Part shown: positions 25,571 to 34,679 of the stretch, in pieces
Numbering within the stretch: the stretch's first letter is position 1
Layout: each line of letters opens with the position of its first letter
From: JANNPJ01 sp965200525
Lineage (GTDB): Bacteria > Actinomycetota > Actinomycetes > Actinomycetales > Kineosporiaceae
Reading direction: 5' to 3'
Assembly (NCBI GenBank): GCA_965200525.1
Contig: OZ241368.1
Span: forward strand, 6,200,001-6,264,000
DNA: 64,000 nucleotides
Notes under the pieces: generated by a model
Seen by the model: the letters and a program-made list of their open reading frames with translations, nothing else
Database searches by the model: none
What the model was told of the DNA's origin: nothing
Translations under genes and position numbers: made by a program

Positions 25571-27001
25571 ATGACGGAGCTCATGGTGTCGCAGCCGACC
25601 ACCCGGTCCGGATCCGCCGTCCCGGATGCCATCGAACAGCCTTATCAGTACCGGGCCCGCCCTCTGGTCGAGCCGGACTGGACCCGGTTCCCGGGGTGGC
25701 GCGACGTCACGGCCGTGGACTGGGCCAGTGCCCAGTGGCAGCGCGCCCACTGCGTGAAGAACGTGGCCCAGTTGCGGGCCGTGTTCGGCGACCTGGCCGA
25801 CGACCGGTTCTACGCCGACCTGGAGCGCGACCAGGCCGAGCGGGCCACCATGTCGATGCTGGTCCCGCCGCAGATGATCAACACCATGGTCAGCGGCCAG
25901 TTCGTTGAGGCCGGATACGCCGCACCGCGGGCCGGGGCCGAGTTCACGGCCGCCCTGATGGCCGACCCAGTACGGCGCTACATGCTGCCGGTGTTCTCCG
26001 ACCGGCATCCGGTCTGGCCCAGCCACCCGATGGCCAGCCGCGACTCGCTGCACGAGCACGACATGTGGGTGGCCGAAGGTCTGACCCACCGCTACCCGAC
26101 CAAGGTGCTGGCCGAGCTGCTGCCGACCTGCCCGCAGTACTGCGGGCACTGCACCCGGATGGACCTGGTCGGCACCTCCACCCCGGCGGTGACCAAGCTG
26201 AAGCTGGCCGGCAAGCCGGTGGACCGGTACGACGCGATGATCGACTACCTGCGGCGCACCCCCGGCGTCCGCGACGTGGTGGTCTCCGGCGGCGACGTCG
26301 CCAACATGCCCTGGCGCCAGCTCGAGGCGTTCCTGGCCCGGTTGCTGGAGATCGACTCGATCCGCGACATCCGGCTGGCCACCAAGGCGCTGATGGGCCT
26401 GCCCCAGCACTGGCTGCAGCCGGTGGTCCGCGAGGGCATGGCCCGGGTGGCCGGCACGGCCCGGGCCCGGGGGGTCAGCCTGGCCGTTCACACCCACGTG
26501 AACGCCGCCGCGTCGCTCACGCCGCTGGTGGCCGAGGCCTCGAAGGCGATGCTCGAGGCCGGCGTGCGCGACGTCCGCAATCAGGGGGTGCTGATGCGCG
26601 GCGTCAACGACTCGGTGCCGCAACTGCTCGACCTCAGCTTCGCCCTGCTCGACGAGGCCATGATCACGCCCTACTACTTCTACATGTGCGACATGATCCC
26701 GGCCAGCGAGCACTGGCGGGTCTCGCTGAGCCGGGCCCAGGAGCTGCAGCACTCGATCATGGGCTACCTGCCCGGCTTCGCCACCCCGCGGATCGTCTGC
26801 GACGTGCCGTTCGTCGGCAAGCGCTGGGTGCACCAGGCCGAGTCGTACGACCGGGTCCGTGGGATCAGCGGCTGGGGCAAGAACTACCGCACCTCGATCG
26901 AAGCCGACGACGCCGGGGCCCTGGAACGCACCCACTCCTACTACGACCCGATCGACACCCTGCCGGCCGAGGGTCAGGCCTGGTGGGCCGAGCAGGTCTG
27001 A
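25571..27001 (+). CDS. Lysine 2,3-aminomutase family radical SAM enzyme
   Basis: 476 residues. The radical-SAM cluster motif is CPQYCGHC (Cys187, Cys191, Cys194). Family stretches include DVVVSGGDVANMP, LAVHTHVN, VRNQGVLMRGVNDS and the PYYFYMCDMI segment that binds pyridoxal phosphate or substrate in KamA-type proteins. The N-terminal arm is longer than in EpmB, closer to true KamA-like enzymes, but the actual substrate is open. TAGGCT at 25559-25564 lies 6 bases before the ATG, so the message is probably leaderless. It converges with an Lrp gene. Confidence 0.83.
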   Translation: MTELMVSQPTTRSGSAVPDAIEQPYQYRARPLVEPDWTRFPGWRDVTAVDWASAQWQRAHCVKNVAQLRAVFGDLADDRFYADLERDQAERATMSMLVPPQMINTMVSGQFVEAGYAAPRAGAEFTAALMADPVRRYMLPVFSDRHPVWPSHPMASRDSLHEHDMWVAEGLTHRYPTKVLAELLPTCPQYCGHCTRMDLVGTSTPAVTKLKLAGKPVDRYDAMIDYLRRTPGVRDVVVSGGDVANMPWRQLEAFLARLLEIDSIRDIRLATKALMGLPQHWLQPVVREGMARVAGTARARGVSLAVHTHVNAAASLTPLVAEASKAMLEAGVRDVRNQGVLMRGVNDSVPQLLDLSFALLDEAMITPYYFYMCDMIPASEHWRVSLSRAQELQHSIMGYLPGFATPRIVCDVPFVGKRWVHQAESYDRVRGISGWGKNYRTSIEADDAGALERTHSYYDPIDTLPAEGQAWWAEQV

Positions 27002-27072
27002 CCCGGGCCTGATCAGGGCCCACCGGGGGCGGCGGGCGCTCGGGGGACACAGAGGTCGAGGTCCGGCCGCGG

Positions 27073-27513
27073 TCAGAGGGGCAGCGGCCGGGCCTCGTAC
27101 GGGGTGGACAGCACGATGGTGGTTCGGGTGGAGACGCCGGCCTGGGCTCGGATCCGGGCCAGCAGGGCCTCCAGCGAGCCGGGCGAGGCGACCCGCACCT
27201 TGAGGATGTAGTTCTCGTCGCCGGCCACCGAGTAGCAGGCCTCGATCTCGGCCACCGACGACAACCGGTCCGGGACGTCGTCCGGTGCGGCCGGGTCGAG
27301 CGGGGTCACCGAGACGAACGCGGTCAGCGGCAGATCCACCGCCTCGGACTGCACGACAACGGTGTAGCCCTTGATCACGCCGCGCTGCTCGAGCCGGCGC
27401 ACGCGCTGATGCACGGCGGAGGTGGACAGACCCGTGGCCCGGCCCAGATCGGTGAAACTCATCCGGCCGTCCTGGGAGAGCAGCCGTAAGATCTGTCGAT
27501 CTATCTCCTCCAT
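27073..27513 (-). CDS. Lrp/AsnC-family transcriptional regulator
   Basis: 146 residues. The helix-turn-helix is at about 5-60 (EIDRQILRLLSQDGRMSFTD, then LGRATGLSTSAVHQRVRRLE). The RAM ligand domain follows (EIEACYSVAGDENYILKV). ATG 27513 is chosen because a TAGTCT box sits 7 bases upstream; an ATG at 27534 is the alternative. It is divergent from the exonuclease gene and convergent with the aminomutase gene, whose substrate class (amino acids) would suit an Lrp ligand. Confidence 0.87.
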   Translation of the reverse strand: MEEIDRQILRLLSQDGRMSFTDLGRATGLSTSAVHQRVRRLEQRGVIKGYTVVVQSEAVDLPLTAFVSVTPLDPAAPDDVPDRLSSVAEIEACYSVAGDENYILKVRVASPGSLEALLARIRAQAGVSTRTTIVLSTPYEARPLPL

Positions 27514-27601
27514 CCGGCGGAGACTACCGGGCATCGCCACCCGGGAGCATCCACTTTCCTTCGCCTCGCCCACTCGGCCGGACGGGTGGCAGGATCGGTT
27601 C

Positions 27602-28549
27602 GTGCCTTCGACGTCGAGCTCCGCCCACACTGAGTTGATGCTTCTTGACTCAGCATCACTGTATTTTCGCTCCTTTCACGGCATTCCGGACACAGTGCAA
27701 TCTCCGGACGGTCGTCCGGTGAATGCCGTTCGGGGCTTTCTGGACACCATCGCGTATCTGGTCACAATTCGGCGTCCGCGTCGTTTGGTCGCATGCTGGG
27801 ACGAGGACTGGCGTCCGGCCTTCCGGGTCGAGGCCATCCCGTCGTACAAGGCCCACCGCGTGGCCAATCCGCGGACCAACGCCGAGACCGTGCCCGACCT
27901 GCTGGAGCCCCAGATCCCGGTCATCATCGAGGCTCTGGAGCTGCTCGGGATCGCCCGCGCCGGGGCCACCGGGTTCGAGGCCGACGACGTGATGGGCACC
28001 CTGACCGCCCGGCAACTGGCCGCCGGCGGTGGGGACGTCGACGTCGTCACCGGCGACCGAGACCTCTTCCAGCTGGCCGACGACACTGGCCGGGTCCGGG
28101 TGCTCTACGTCGGCAAGGGGGTGCGCAACCTCGAGGTGGTCGACGAGGCCTGGCTGGCGGGCAAGTACGGCGTTCACGGCGGCCAGGGCTACGCCGACCT
28201 GGCCGTGCTGCGCGGCGACCCCAGCGACGGGCTGCCCGGGGTGGCCGGGATCGGCGAGAAGACCGCTGTCGGCCTGCTCTCCCGGTTCGGCGACCTGGCC
28301 GGCATCCGGGCCGCCGCGGCCGACCCGAAGACCGACCTCTCTCCCGGTCAGCGCCGCCGGTTGCTGGAGGGCAGCGACTACCTGGACGCCGCGCCGGCCG
28401 TGGTCCGGGTGGCTCCGGACGCGCCGGTCCCGGAACAGGACGACGAGGTGCCGCAGACCCCGGCCGACCACACCGCCCTGATCGCGTTCGCCGAGCGCTG
28501 GGGCCTGTCCAGCAGCGTCGCGCGGGTGGTCAAGGCCTTCAGCGGCTGA
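27602..28549 (+). CDS. 5'-3' exonuclease (Pol I N-terminal/FEN type)
   Basis: 315 residues. The acidic active-site clusters are all present: LLDSASLYFRS, CWDEDWRPAFR, FEADDVMGTL, TGDRDLFQL and RGDPSDGLPGVAGIGEKTA, the last also forming the helix-hairpin-helix. This is the stand-alone flap/5' exonuclease found beside helY in actinobacteria (Rv2090 type), acting in RNA-primer removal or repair. GTG 27602 is preferred; ATG 27638 is a possible shorter start. It converges with helY, 24 bases away. Confidence 0.87.
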   Translation: MPSTSSSAHTELMLLDSASLYFRSFHGIPDTVQSPDGRPVNAVRGFLDTIAYLVTIRRPRRLVACWDEDWRPAFRVEAIPSYKAHRVANPRTNAETVPDLLEPQIPVIIEALELLGIARAGATGFEADDVMGTLTARQLAAGGGDVDVVTGDRDLFQLADDTGRVRVLYVGKGVRNLEVVDEAWLAGKYGVHGGQGYADLAVLRGDPSDGLPGVAGIGEKTAVGLLSRFGDLAGIRAAAADPKTDLSPGQRRRLLEGSDYLDAAPAVVRVAPDAPVPEQDDEVPQTPADHTALIAFAERWGLSSSVARVVKAFSG

Positions 28550-28573
28550 CCCGGGTCGTCGCGCCGGGGCCCG

Positions 28574-31384
28574 TCAGGGTCGCGGTGGGATGGCCGCCAC
28601 CACGCCCCGGCTGACCGCCTGGACCGCCGCCCGCGCCGTCCGGACCAGGTCGGCGTCGTCACTGGCCTGGGCGATCTGACCGAGCAGGTCGACCACCTGC
28701 TTGCACCAGCGGACGAAGTCGCCAGCGGCCAGGTCGGCGTCGCGGAGCACGGCCTCCAACGCCTGGCCGGAGGCCCAGCGGTGGATCGCCCAGGCCAGGC
28801 CCAGGTCGGGCTCGGGGGTGACGTCGAGCTTGTGCTCGCGCTCCTGGTCGTCGAGGGCCGACCAGATCCGGACCATCTCGTCCAGGGCCAGCGCGGGCGC
28901 GCCCTTGGGTACCCGCGGAGCCAGCCCTCGCTCGTCCCGGCGCGACTCGTAGACCACCGCGCTGACGCAGGCGGTCAGGCCGGGCACGTCGAGGTTGCGC
29001 CAGACCCCGCCGCGCAGGCACTCGCTGACCAGCAGGTCGGACTCGGAGTAGATCCGGCGCAGTCGCATGCCGTCCGGGGTGACCTGGTCGCCGGCCAGGT
29101 AGCCGCGTTCGGAGAGCAGGTCGCAGACCCGGTCGAAGACCCGGGCGATGGTGTTGGTCCGGCCCTCGATCCGCTTGACCAGGGTGTCGGTCTCGCGCTT
29201 GAGCCGCCACCAGCGCTCGCCCCAGCGGGCGTGGTCCTCCCGCTCGGCGCAGCCGTGGCAGGGGTGGGTCCGCAGTTGGCGGCGCAGCCGGGACAGTTCC
29301 TCGTCGTCGTCGGCCCGGTTCTTGCCCTTGCCGGCCTTGCTCCCGCTGCGCCCGTCGGCCGGGTCGGGGTGGACCATCACGCCCAGCGCGTTGCGGACCG
29401 AGGAGGCCAGGTCGCGGCGGGCGGTGGCGTCCCGGCCGTTGAAGTTCTTCGGCACGGTGACCCGGGTGGCCACCTCCAGCGGGGTCGGCACGTCCATCAG
29501 CGACAGCCGGCGCACCTGGCGCTCGACGCTGAGCACGGTCGGGCGGGGCCCGTCGACGCTGTTGCCACCGCCCACTCCCGGGTCGATCACCACCGCCCAG
29601 CCGGGACGGCGTCCGCCCGGGATCCGGATCACGTCACCGCGGCGCAGCCGCTCCAGGGACGAGATCGCGTCGGCCCGGCGGTCGTGGGTGGCGTTGCGGG
29701 TGAGCTGGGTCTCGCGGTCGCTGATCCGGCGCCGCAGGCCGGCGTACTCCCGGAAGTCGCCGAGGTGGCAGCGCATCGCCTCGGCGTAACCCTCCAGGGC
29801 CTCCTCCTGCTTGCGGGCCTGCTTGGCCAGGCCGACCACGGCTCGGTCGGCCTGGAACTGGGCGAACGACGTCTCCAGGATCTCCCGGGCCCGCGACCGG
29901 CCGACCTGGCCCACCAGGTTGACCGCCATGTTGTAGGTCGGGCGGAAGCTGGAGCGCAGCGGGAAGGTCCGGGTCGAGGCCAGACCGCCGACCGCCTCGG
30001 GGTCGAAGCCGGGGTGCCAGACGACGACGGCGTGCCCCTCGATGTCGATCCCCCGCCGCCCGGCCCGGCCGGTGAGCTGCGTGTACTCCCCCGGCGTGAT
30101 GTCGGCGTGGGTCTCACCGTTCCACTTGACCAGCTTCTCCAGGACGACGCTGCGGGCCGGCATGTTGATCCCCAGAGCCAGCGTCTCGGTCGCGAACACG
30201 GCCTTGACCAGGCCGCGGGTGAACAGGTCCTCGACCACCTCCTTGAAGGCGGGCAGCATGCCGGCGTGATGCGCGGCCAGGCCCCGGCCGAGCGCCTCGG
30301 ACCACTCCCAGTAGCCGAGCACGGCCAGGTCCTCGTCCGGGATCTCCGAGCAGCGGGCCTCGACGATCCGGCGGATCTCGTCCCGCTCGTCCGGTGTGGT
30401 CAGCCTCAGCCCGGAGTGCAGGCACTGGACCACGGCGGCGTCACAGCCGGCCCGGCTGAAAATGAAGTTGATCACCGGCAGCAGCCGGGCGTGATCCAGG
30501 GCGGTGATCACCTCGGCCCGGCTCGGGGTCGACTGGGTGCGCAACCGCTGCCCGCCGCGCGGTTGCGGTCCCCGCGCGGCCGACGGGCGGGAGGCCACCG
30601 CCCCCCGGCCCGGAGCCTGCCGGAACTGCCGATCACGCCGGTTGGCCTCCCGGGCCAGCTGGAGCAGGTCCGGGTTGACGCCGCCGTCGGTGAACAGGTC
30701 GAAGAGCTGCCGGCCGGCCATCACGTGCTGCCACAGCGGGACCGGCCGGTGCTCGGACACGACCACCTCGGTGTTGCCGCGCACCGTGTCCAGCCAGGCG
30801 CCGAACTCCTCGGCGTTGCTGACGGTGGCCGACAGCGAGACCAGCAGGACGTCATCCGGCAGGTGGATGATCACTTCTTCCCAGACGGCGCCGCGGAACC
30901 GGTCGGCCAGGTAGTGCACCTCGTCCATCACCACGTAGGCCAGGCCGACCAGGGCCGAGGAGTCGGCGTAGAGCATGTTGCGCAGCACCTCGGTGGTCAT
31001 CACCACCACCGGGGCCTCGGAGTTGACCGATGTGTCGCCGGTCAGCAGGCCGACGTTGTCCGGGCCGTGGACCCGGACCAGGTCGGCGTACTTCTGGTTG
31101 CTGAGGGCCTTGATCGGGGTGGTGTAGAACGCCTTGCGGCCGGCGGCCAGGGCCAGGTGGACGGCGAACTCCCCGACCACGGTCTTGCCCGAGCCGGTCG
31201 GCGCGGCGACCAGCACGCCACGCCCCTCCTCCAGTGCCTGGCAGGCGTCGAGCTGGAAGTCGTCGAGCTCGAAGGGGTAGCGGGCCTGGAACCGGTTCAG
31301 CTCGCTGGGCTCAAGCTTCAGCGGGATGACCGGCTCGGCGGGGCGGCGGCGGGCCGCCGCATACCGTTCTGCTGGCGACGTCAC
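28574..31384 (-). CDS. helY: DEAD/DEAH-box helicase HelY (Ski2-like)
   Basis: 936 residues. Walker A is APTGSGKT (about 60-67) and motif II is VMDEVHYL, followed by motif III LSATVSN, and motif VI in QLTGRAGRRGID. The C-terminal DSHCT-type domain marks the Ski2/Mtr4-like group, which unwinds RNA. Four cysteines around CHGCAERE suggest a small metal site. Start GTG 31384 has TAGCGT 6 bases upstream, as in a leaderless message. It is the last gene of the pafBC-tatAC neighbourhood, in its usual place. Confidence 0.9.
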   Translation of the reverse strand: MTSPAERYAAARRRPAEPVIPLKLEPSELNRFQARYPFELDDFQLDACQALEEGRGVLVAAPTGSGKTVVGEFAVHLALAAGRKAFYTTPIKALSNQKYADLVRVHGPDNVGLLTGDTSVNSEAPVVVMTTEVLRNMLYADSSALVGLAYVVMDEVHYLADRFRGAVWEEVIIHLPDDVLLVSLSATVSNAEEFGAWLDTVRGNTEVVVSEHRPVPLWQHVMAGRQLFDLFTDGGVNPDLLQLAREANRRDRQFRQAPGRGAVASRPSAARGPQPRGGQRLRTQSTPSRAEVITALDHARLLPVINFIFSRAGCDAAVVQCLHSGLRLTTPDERDEIRRIVEARCSEIPDEDLAVLGYWEWSEALGRGLAAHHAGMLPAFKEVVEDLFTRGLVKAVFATETLALGINMPARSVVLEKLVKWNGETHADITPGEYTQLTGRAGRRGIDIEGHAVVVWHPGFDPEAVGGLASTRTFPLRSSFRPTYNMAVNLVGQVGRSRAREILETSFAQFQADRAVVGLAKQARKQEEALEGYAEAMRCHLGDFREYAGLRRRISDRETQLTRNATHDRRADAISSLERLRRGDVIRIPGGRRPGWAVVIDPGVGGGNSVDGPRPTVLSVERQVRRLSLMDVPTPLEVATRVTVPKNFNGRDATARRDLASSVRNALGVMVHPDPADGRSGSKAGKGKNRADDDEELSRLRRQLRTHPCHGCAEREDHARWGERWWRLKRETDTLVKRIEGRTNTIARVFDRVCDLLSERGYLAGDQVTPDGMRLRRIYSESDLLVSECLRGGVWRNLDVPGLTACVSAVVYESRRDERGLAPRVPKGAPALALDEMVRIWSALDDQEREHKLDVTPEPDLGLAWAIHRWASGQALEAVLRDADLAAGDFVRWCKQVVDLLGQIAQASDDADLVRTARAAVQAVSRGVVAAIPPRP

Positions 31385-31451
31385 TCCCTCACGCTACCTG
31401 CCGGGTGTTTCGCCTGCTTGCGGAGCCACCCTTTTCCCGAATGGCCGACGG

Positions 31452-32405
31452 CTAGCGCCCGGCGTCCGGAGCCAGCATCTGCACCGCGGCCGGCACGACC
31501 TCGCAGGTCAACGGGAGAGCCCCGATCCGCTCGCCGTCGGCGTAGGCGACGATGCCGGGGGCGTCGACCGTGACCGTCCGGGCCCGTCGGATGATCACCC
31601 GGCGGTCGGTGACGTGGGTGCCGGAGTAGACGCGCGGAAAGATGGTCAGCAACCGGGTCCGGGACAGCGGCTCGACCACCATCACGTCGAGCCGGCCGTC
31701 GTCCAGCTCGGCGTCCGGGCAGACCCGCATGCCGCCGCCGTAGGAAGGGCCGTTGGCCACCGCGACCAGCATCGCGGCGCTGACCCAGCGTTCGCCGTCC
31801 AGGTCCAGGGTGTAGGTCCGGGGCCGGAACACGGGCAGCTCGCGCAGCATGGCCAGCACGTAACGGGAACGGCCCCGGGGTCGGCGCCACTGGTTGGCCC
31901 GCTCGTTGACCAGGGCGTCGAAGCCGGCCCCGAGCACGCCGGCGAACCAGCGGGGCTGGTCGTCCGGCCCGGCGTCGGGCGGGGGTTCCCCGCCGGCCGG
32001 GGTGACCCGGACGGCGTCGATCCACCGGCGGTGCGCGGGATCGGACAGCCCCCGGACCACGACCGCGGCGGCGGCGGCCGGGTCGCCGATCGGTAGCCCC
32101 AGGGCCCGGGCCACGTCGTTGCCGGTGCCGGCCGGGATCAGCCCGAGCGGTGTGCCCCGGCCGGCCACCTCGGACACCGTGAGCTGGACCATGCCGTCGC
32201 CGCCGACTGCGACCAGGGCGTCGACCCCGGTAGTACGGACGGCGTGCCTGACCTGGCCGCGCAGGTCGTCGGCGTCCTTACCGATCAGCTCCTCGACGTC
32301 GACCCCGGCCGCCCGCAGCTGGCCGGCGGCGAGCGTTCCGGCCGGTCGGCCCCGGCCGTTGCCCGAGGTGGGGTTGATCGCCAGGGCGACCCGGCTAACC
32401 CTGAC
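31452..32405 (-). CDS. Diacylglycerol/lipid kinase (YegS/DagK family), start codon uncertain
   Basis: About 317 residues. Reading upstream from ATG 32192 in the same frame gives VALAINPTSGNGRG and VAVGGDGMVQL, the nucleotide-binding motifs of lipid kinases. The real N-terminus must therefore lie near 32390-32405. That stretch has no ATG, GTG or TTG in frame; the codon at the expected place is GTC (32403-32405). Starting at 32192 would delete the NPTSG motif and the GGDG glycines. The C-terminal half (FAGVLGAGFDALVNERAN, NGPSYGGGMRVCPDAELDDG) is intact. It follows tatC with 6 bases between. Confidence 0.75.
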   Translation of the reverse strand, partial: VRVSRVALAINPTSGNGRGRPAGTLAAGQLRAAGVDVEELIGKDADDLRGQVRHAVRTTGVDALVAVGGDGMVQLTVSEVAGRGTPLGLIPAGTGNDVARALGLPIGDPAAAAAVVVRGLSDPAHRRWIDAVRVTPAGGEPPPDAGPDDQPRWFAGVLGAGFDALVNERANQWRRPRGRSRYVLAMLRELPVFRPRTYTLDLDGERWVSAAMLVAVANGPSYGGGMRVCPDAELDDGRLDVMVVEPLSRTRLLTIFPRVYSGTHVTDRRVIIRRARTVTVDAPGIVAYADGERIGALPLTCEVVPAAVQMLAPDAGR

Positions 32406-32411
32406 CCCCGG

Positions 32412-33239
32412 TCACAGGTCGAGCGGACTGGCCTCGTCCGGGTCGAGGCCGTAGACGGGGTCCTGCTCGGCGGTGCGACGCTTGCGGCGGTCGTTGTAGA
32501 GCGCGATCAGCACCGAGATCACGTACAGCAGGATCAGCGGCAGAGCCAGGACGATCATCTGCACGGCGTCCGGCGACGGCGACACGATCGCCGCGAACAG
32601 GAACGAGATGAACACCGCGATCCGCCAGTGGCTGCCCATCACCCTGCCGCTGAGGAAGCCCATCAGGTTGAGCCCGACCAGGAACAGCGGGGTCAGGAAC
32701 GCGGTACCAAGAGCGATGATCAGCCGGGTGGCGAAGGTGATCACGGTCTCGGCGTCCGGCAGGCTGACCGTGTCCTTCAGGGCGAAGTCCGAGCCGATCG
32801 AGATCGCCTTCGGCAGCACCAGCACGGCCAGCGCCACCCCGCAGAGGAACAGCGGCACCGCGAAAGCCACGAACCAGAGCGAATAGCGCCGCTCCTTGCG
32901 GGTCAGACCGGGCGTGATGAACGCCCACAGCTGGTAGATCCAGATCGGCGAGGAGATCACCAGGCCGATGTAGACGGCCACCTTGACCTGGATATTGAAC
33001 GCCGCGGCCACCGTCACGTAGTTCAGCTGGACCGGGTGATCGCCGGCGGTCGCCTTGATCACCGGGTCGACGATGAAGTTCTGCATCACCGGCTTGGCCA
33101 GGAACCAACCGATCAAAGTGCCCAGCGCCAGCGCTATCGCCGCTCGCACCACCCGGCGACGCAGTTCGGCCAGGTGCTCCCGAAGGGCCATCCGGCCCTC
33201 GGCGTTCTTGGGGCGCCGACGTGGCGCAGTTACCGCCAC
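32412..33239 (-). CDS. tatC: Sec-independent translocase subunit TatC
   Basis: 275 residues, six hydrophobic segments. The cytoplasmic N-terminal signature MALREHLAELRRR and the first-loop Glu region binding twin-arginine signals are present, as are FITPGLTRKERRY and the FLFAAIVSPSPDA segment. The GTG at 33239 adds a short basic tail before MALREHL (ATG 33191 is the alternative). It forms the substrate receptor of the Tat system with TatA just upstream. Confidence 0.93.
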   Translation of the reverse strand: MAVTAPRRRPKNAEGRMALREHLAELRRRVVRAAIALALGTLIGWFLAKPVMQNFIVDPVIKATAGDHPVQLNYVTVAAAFNIQVKVAVYIGLVISSPIWIYQLWAFITPGLTRKERRYSLWFVAFAVPLFLCGVALAVLVLPKAISIGSDFALKDTVSLPDAETVITFATRLIIALGTAFLTPLFLVGLNLMGFLSGRVMGSHWRIAVFISFLFAAIVSPSPDAVQMIVLALPLILLYVISVLIALYNDRRKRRTAEQDPVYGLDPDEASPLDL

Positions 33240-33259
33240 GGGCAGTCAACCAATCAGGC

Positions 33260-33532
33260 TCAGAGGTTGCGGGGGGTCTCGCGGACGGGCTCGTCGACCG
33301 GGACGCTGGTGCCGGGGCGGACGACCTTGCCCTCGAGCGGCTCGACCGGCTCGGAGGAGCGCCGGGCGGTCGGGGCGTCGTCCTCCTTCTGCATGGCCTT
33401 GACCTCGGTCTTGAAGATCCGCATGGCCTGGCCCATGCCGCGAGCCGCGTCGGGCAGACGACGGCTGCCGAACAGGATCACGACGATGACGCCGACGAGC
33501 AGCAGGTGCGAAGGCTCACGAAGAAAGCCCAT
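33260..33532 (-). CDS. tatA: Sec-independent translocase subunit TatA
   Basis: 90 residues. A short periplasmic N-terminus and one membrane helix (HLLLVGVIVVILF) are followed by the FGSRRLPDAARGMGQAMRIF amphipathic helix with its Phe-Gly hinge, then an acidic/proline tail. ATG 33532 has AAAGGA about 8 bases before it. It polymerises to form the Tat pore. No tatB is present here, as is usual next to tatC in actinobacteria. Confidence 0.93.
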   Translation of the reverse strand: MGFLREPSHLLLVGVIVVILFGSRRLPDAARGMGQAMRIFKTEVKAMQKEDDAPTARRSSEPVEPLEGKVVRPGTSVPVDEPVRETPRNL

Positions 33533-33599
33533 GGAGATGTCCTTTCCAACGAGAACCCGGGTTGGCTCTGGGGTGGTGCATTCGCTGACATCGTACGCT

Positions 33600-33914
33600 C
33601 TAGCGCGGCTTTTGGGTCCCATCGGGCCGAGGGGTCGTTCCCGACCCGCCGGACTTGCCCCGATCAGGGGATCTACCAGCGATGATGCGCTCCTGCCGAA
33701 GCTGTGAGGGCGAGGTGAACACGGCTGGTTCGGCCGTTCGGGCGGCCAGCTCCTGCAGGCCGTCGGACACCGCCGTCAGCCGGTCGGCCGCCTCGGCCAG
33801 TTCGCTGAAGAAGGCGCCGGCCTTGCGCCAGAGCGACCGGCCGAGCACGAAGAAGTAGACCCCGGCCGCGACAGCCATCGCCAGCCAGAGCAGGACCCAC
33901 AACCACCACGCCAC
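33600..33914 (-). CDS. Small membrane-anchored protein next to tatA, unknown function
   Basis: 104 residues. An N-terminal helix rich in Trp (AWWLWVLLWLAMAVAAGVYF) is followed by a short amphipathic stretch (FFSELAEAADRLTAVSDGLQ) and a disordered basic tail. No named domain is recognised. The GTG start has a TAGCCT box 6 bases upstream. It is codirectional with tatA and may share its transcript. Confidence 0.65.
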   Translation of the reverse strand: MAWWLWVLLWLAMAVAAGVYFFVLGRSLWRKAGAFFSELAEAADRLTAVSDGLQELAARTAEPAVFTSPSQLRQERIIAGRSPDRGKSGGSGTTPRPDGTQKPR

Positions 33915-33991
33915 GGCGGCAGGCTACTACGGACGTGCCGTAGGAGCCTGCCGCGGCAGAGCTGGTTCCGGGTCGACCGGACGCCGGGGCC

Positions 33992-34354
33992 TCAGGCGGC
34001 CGTTTCCGGAGCTGTCGTGCGGGGCCGAGGCCCCTGCGCGGCGGCCGCGGCCGCCAAGAGATCCGCCTGCTCCAGCCAGAGCGCGAAGTCCAGGACGTCG
34101 TCGTAGTTCAGTGTCGGGCCGTCGTGCTCCTCGAGCACCTCGGCCGGCACGTTCCACGGCTCCGCCACCACGCCTCCGGAAATCAGGAGCGCGACGACAT
34201 CACGACCGGCCGGCTTGCGGACCTCGTCGTGGCACGTCGTGCACATGAAGGCGTAGTAAGACCAGCTCTTCACGGAGCAGACGACGAGACGAACCTGATG
34301 CGGCGTGAGTTCCACGTCCCCGCAACTTGGGCAGGACGCCTTAATCGTCGTCAT
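33992..34354 (-). CDS. Zinc-ribbon protein of unknown function
   Basis: 120 residues. CPSCGDVELTP and CTTCHDEV give a CxxC pair of pairs typical of a zinc ribbon, followed by a region around the conserved Trp (VVAEPWNVPAEVLEEHDGP) and an acidic helix. GGAGGTGG precedes the ATG. Similar small proteins occur beside the pafBC-tat genes of actinobacteria; the function is not known. Confidence 0.7.
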   Translation of the reverse strand: MTTIKASCPSCGDVELTPHQVRLVVCSVKSWSYYAFMCTTCHDEVRKPAGRDVVALLISGGVVAEPWNVPAEVLEEHDGPTLNYDDVLDFALWLEQADLLAAAAAAQGPRPRTTAPETAA

Positions 34355-34672
34355 GTGCCGATCCACCTCCAGCAGAGCCGCCATTCACCGTCGACCAGTT
34401 CTTCGGTCGCGTCATGCGACTCCTTGAGCACCGACAGTAATACCTAGGCCGACCTAGTGGCCGGGGGTTCATGAGTCAAGCGGGGCGTGTCGCGGGGCGG
34501 CGCACCGAACATCAGTCGGACGGCTCAACCTCACCTCCGGTACACGTATGGGGTGCATCGGGAGTGAACTGAGAAACGTTGTGACCAGGACGGATTACCT
34601 CAGAACAACCCTGACTGCCAGTAAACCGGCGCCCGGGACCGGCCGGCGGTCAGTACGCGGTCAGTACGGGGG
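34355..34672. other. Intergenic region with no gene
   Basis: Upstream region of the zinc-ribbon gene and downstream region of pafC. It contains the near-palindrome CTAGGCCGACCTAG at 34444-34457 and, at its end, the tandem repeats crossing the pafC stop. Confidence 0.5.
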
Positions 34673-34679
34673 TCAGTAC
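34650..34679. repeat. Three short tandem copies spanning the pafC stop codon
   Basis: TCAGTAC occurs at 34650, 34661 and 34673, in a GGTCAGTACG context. The last copy holds the pafC stop (TGA on the minus strand); the copy 12 bases further gives a second stop in the same frame. Confidence 0.7.

Noticed and set aside
28781..31573. A plus-strand frame of about 930 codons opposite helY
   Set aside because: helY is certain from its helicase motifs. The opposite frame has no domain and the composition of a GC-driven shadow.
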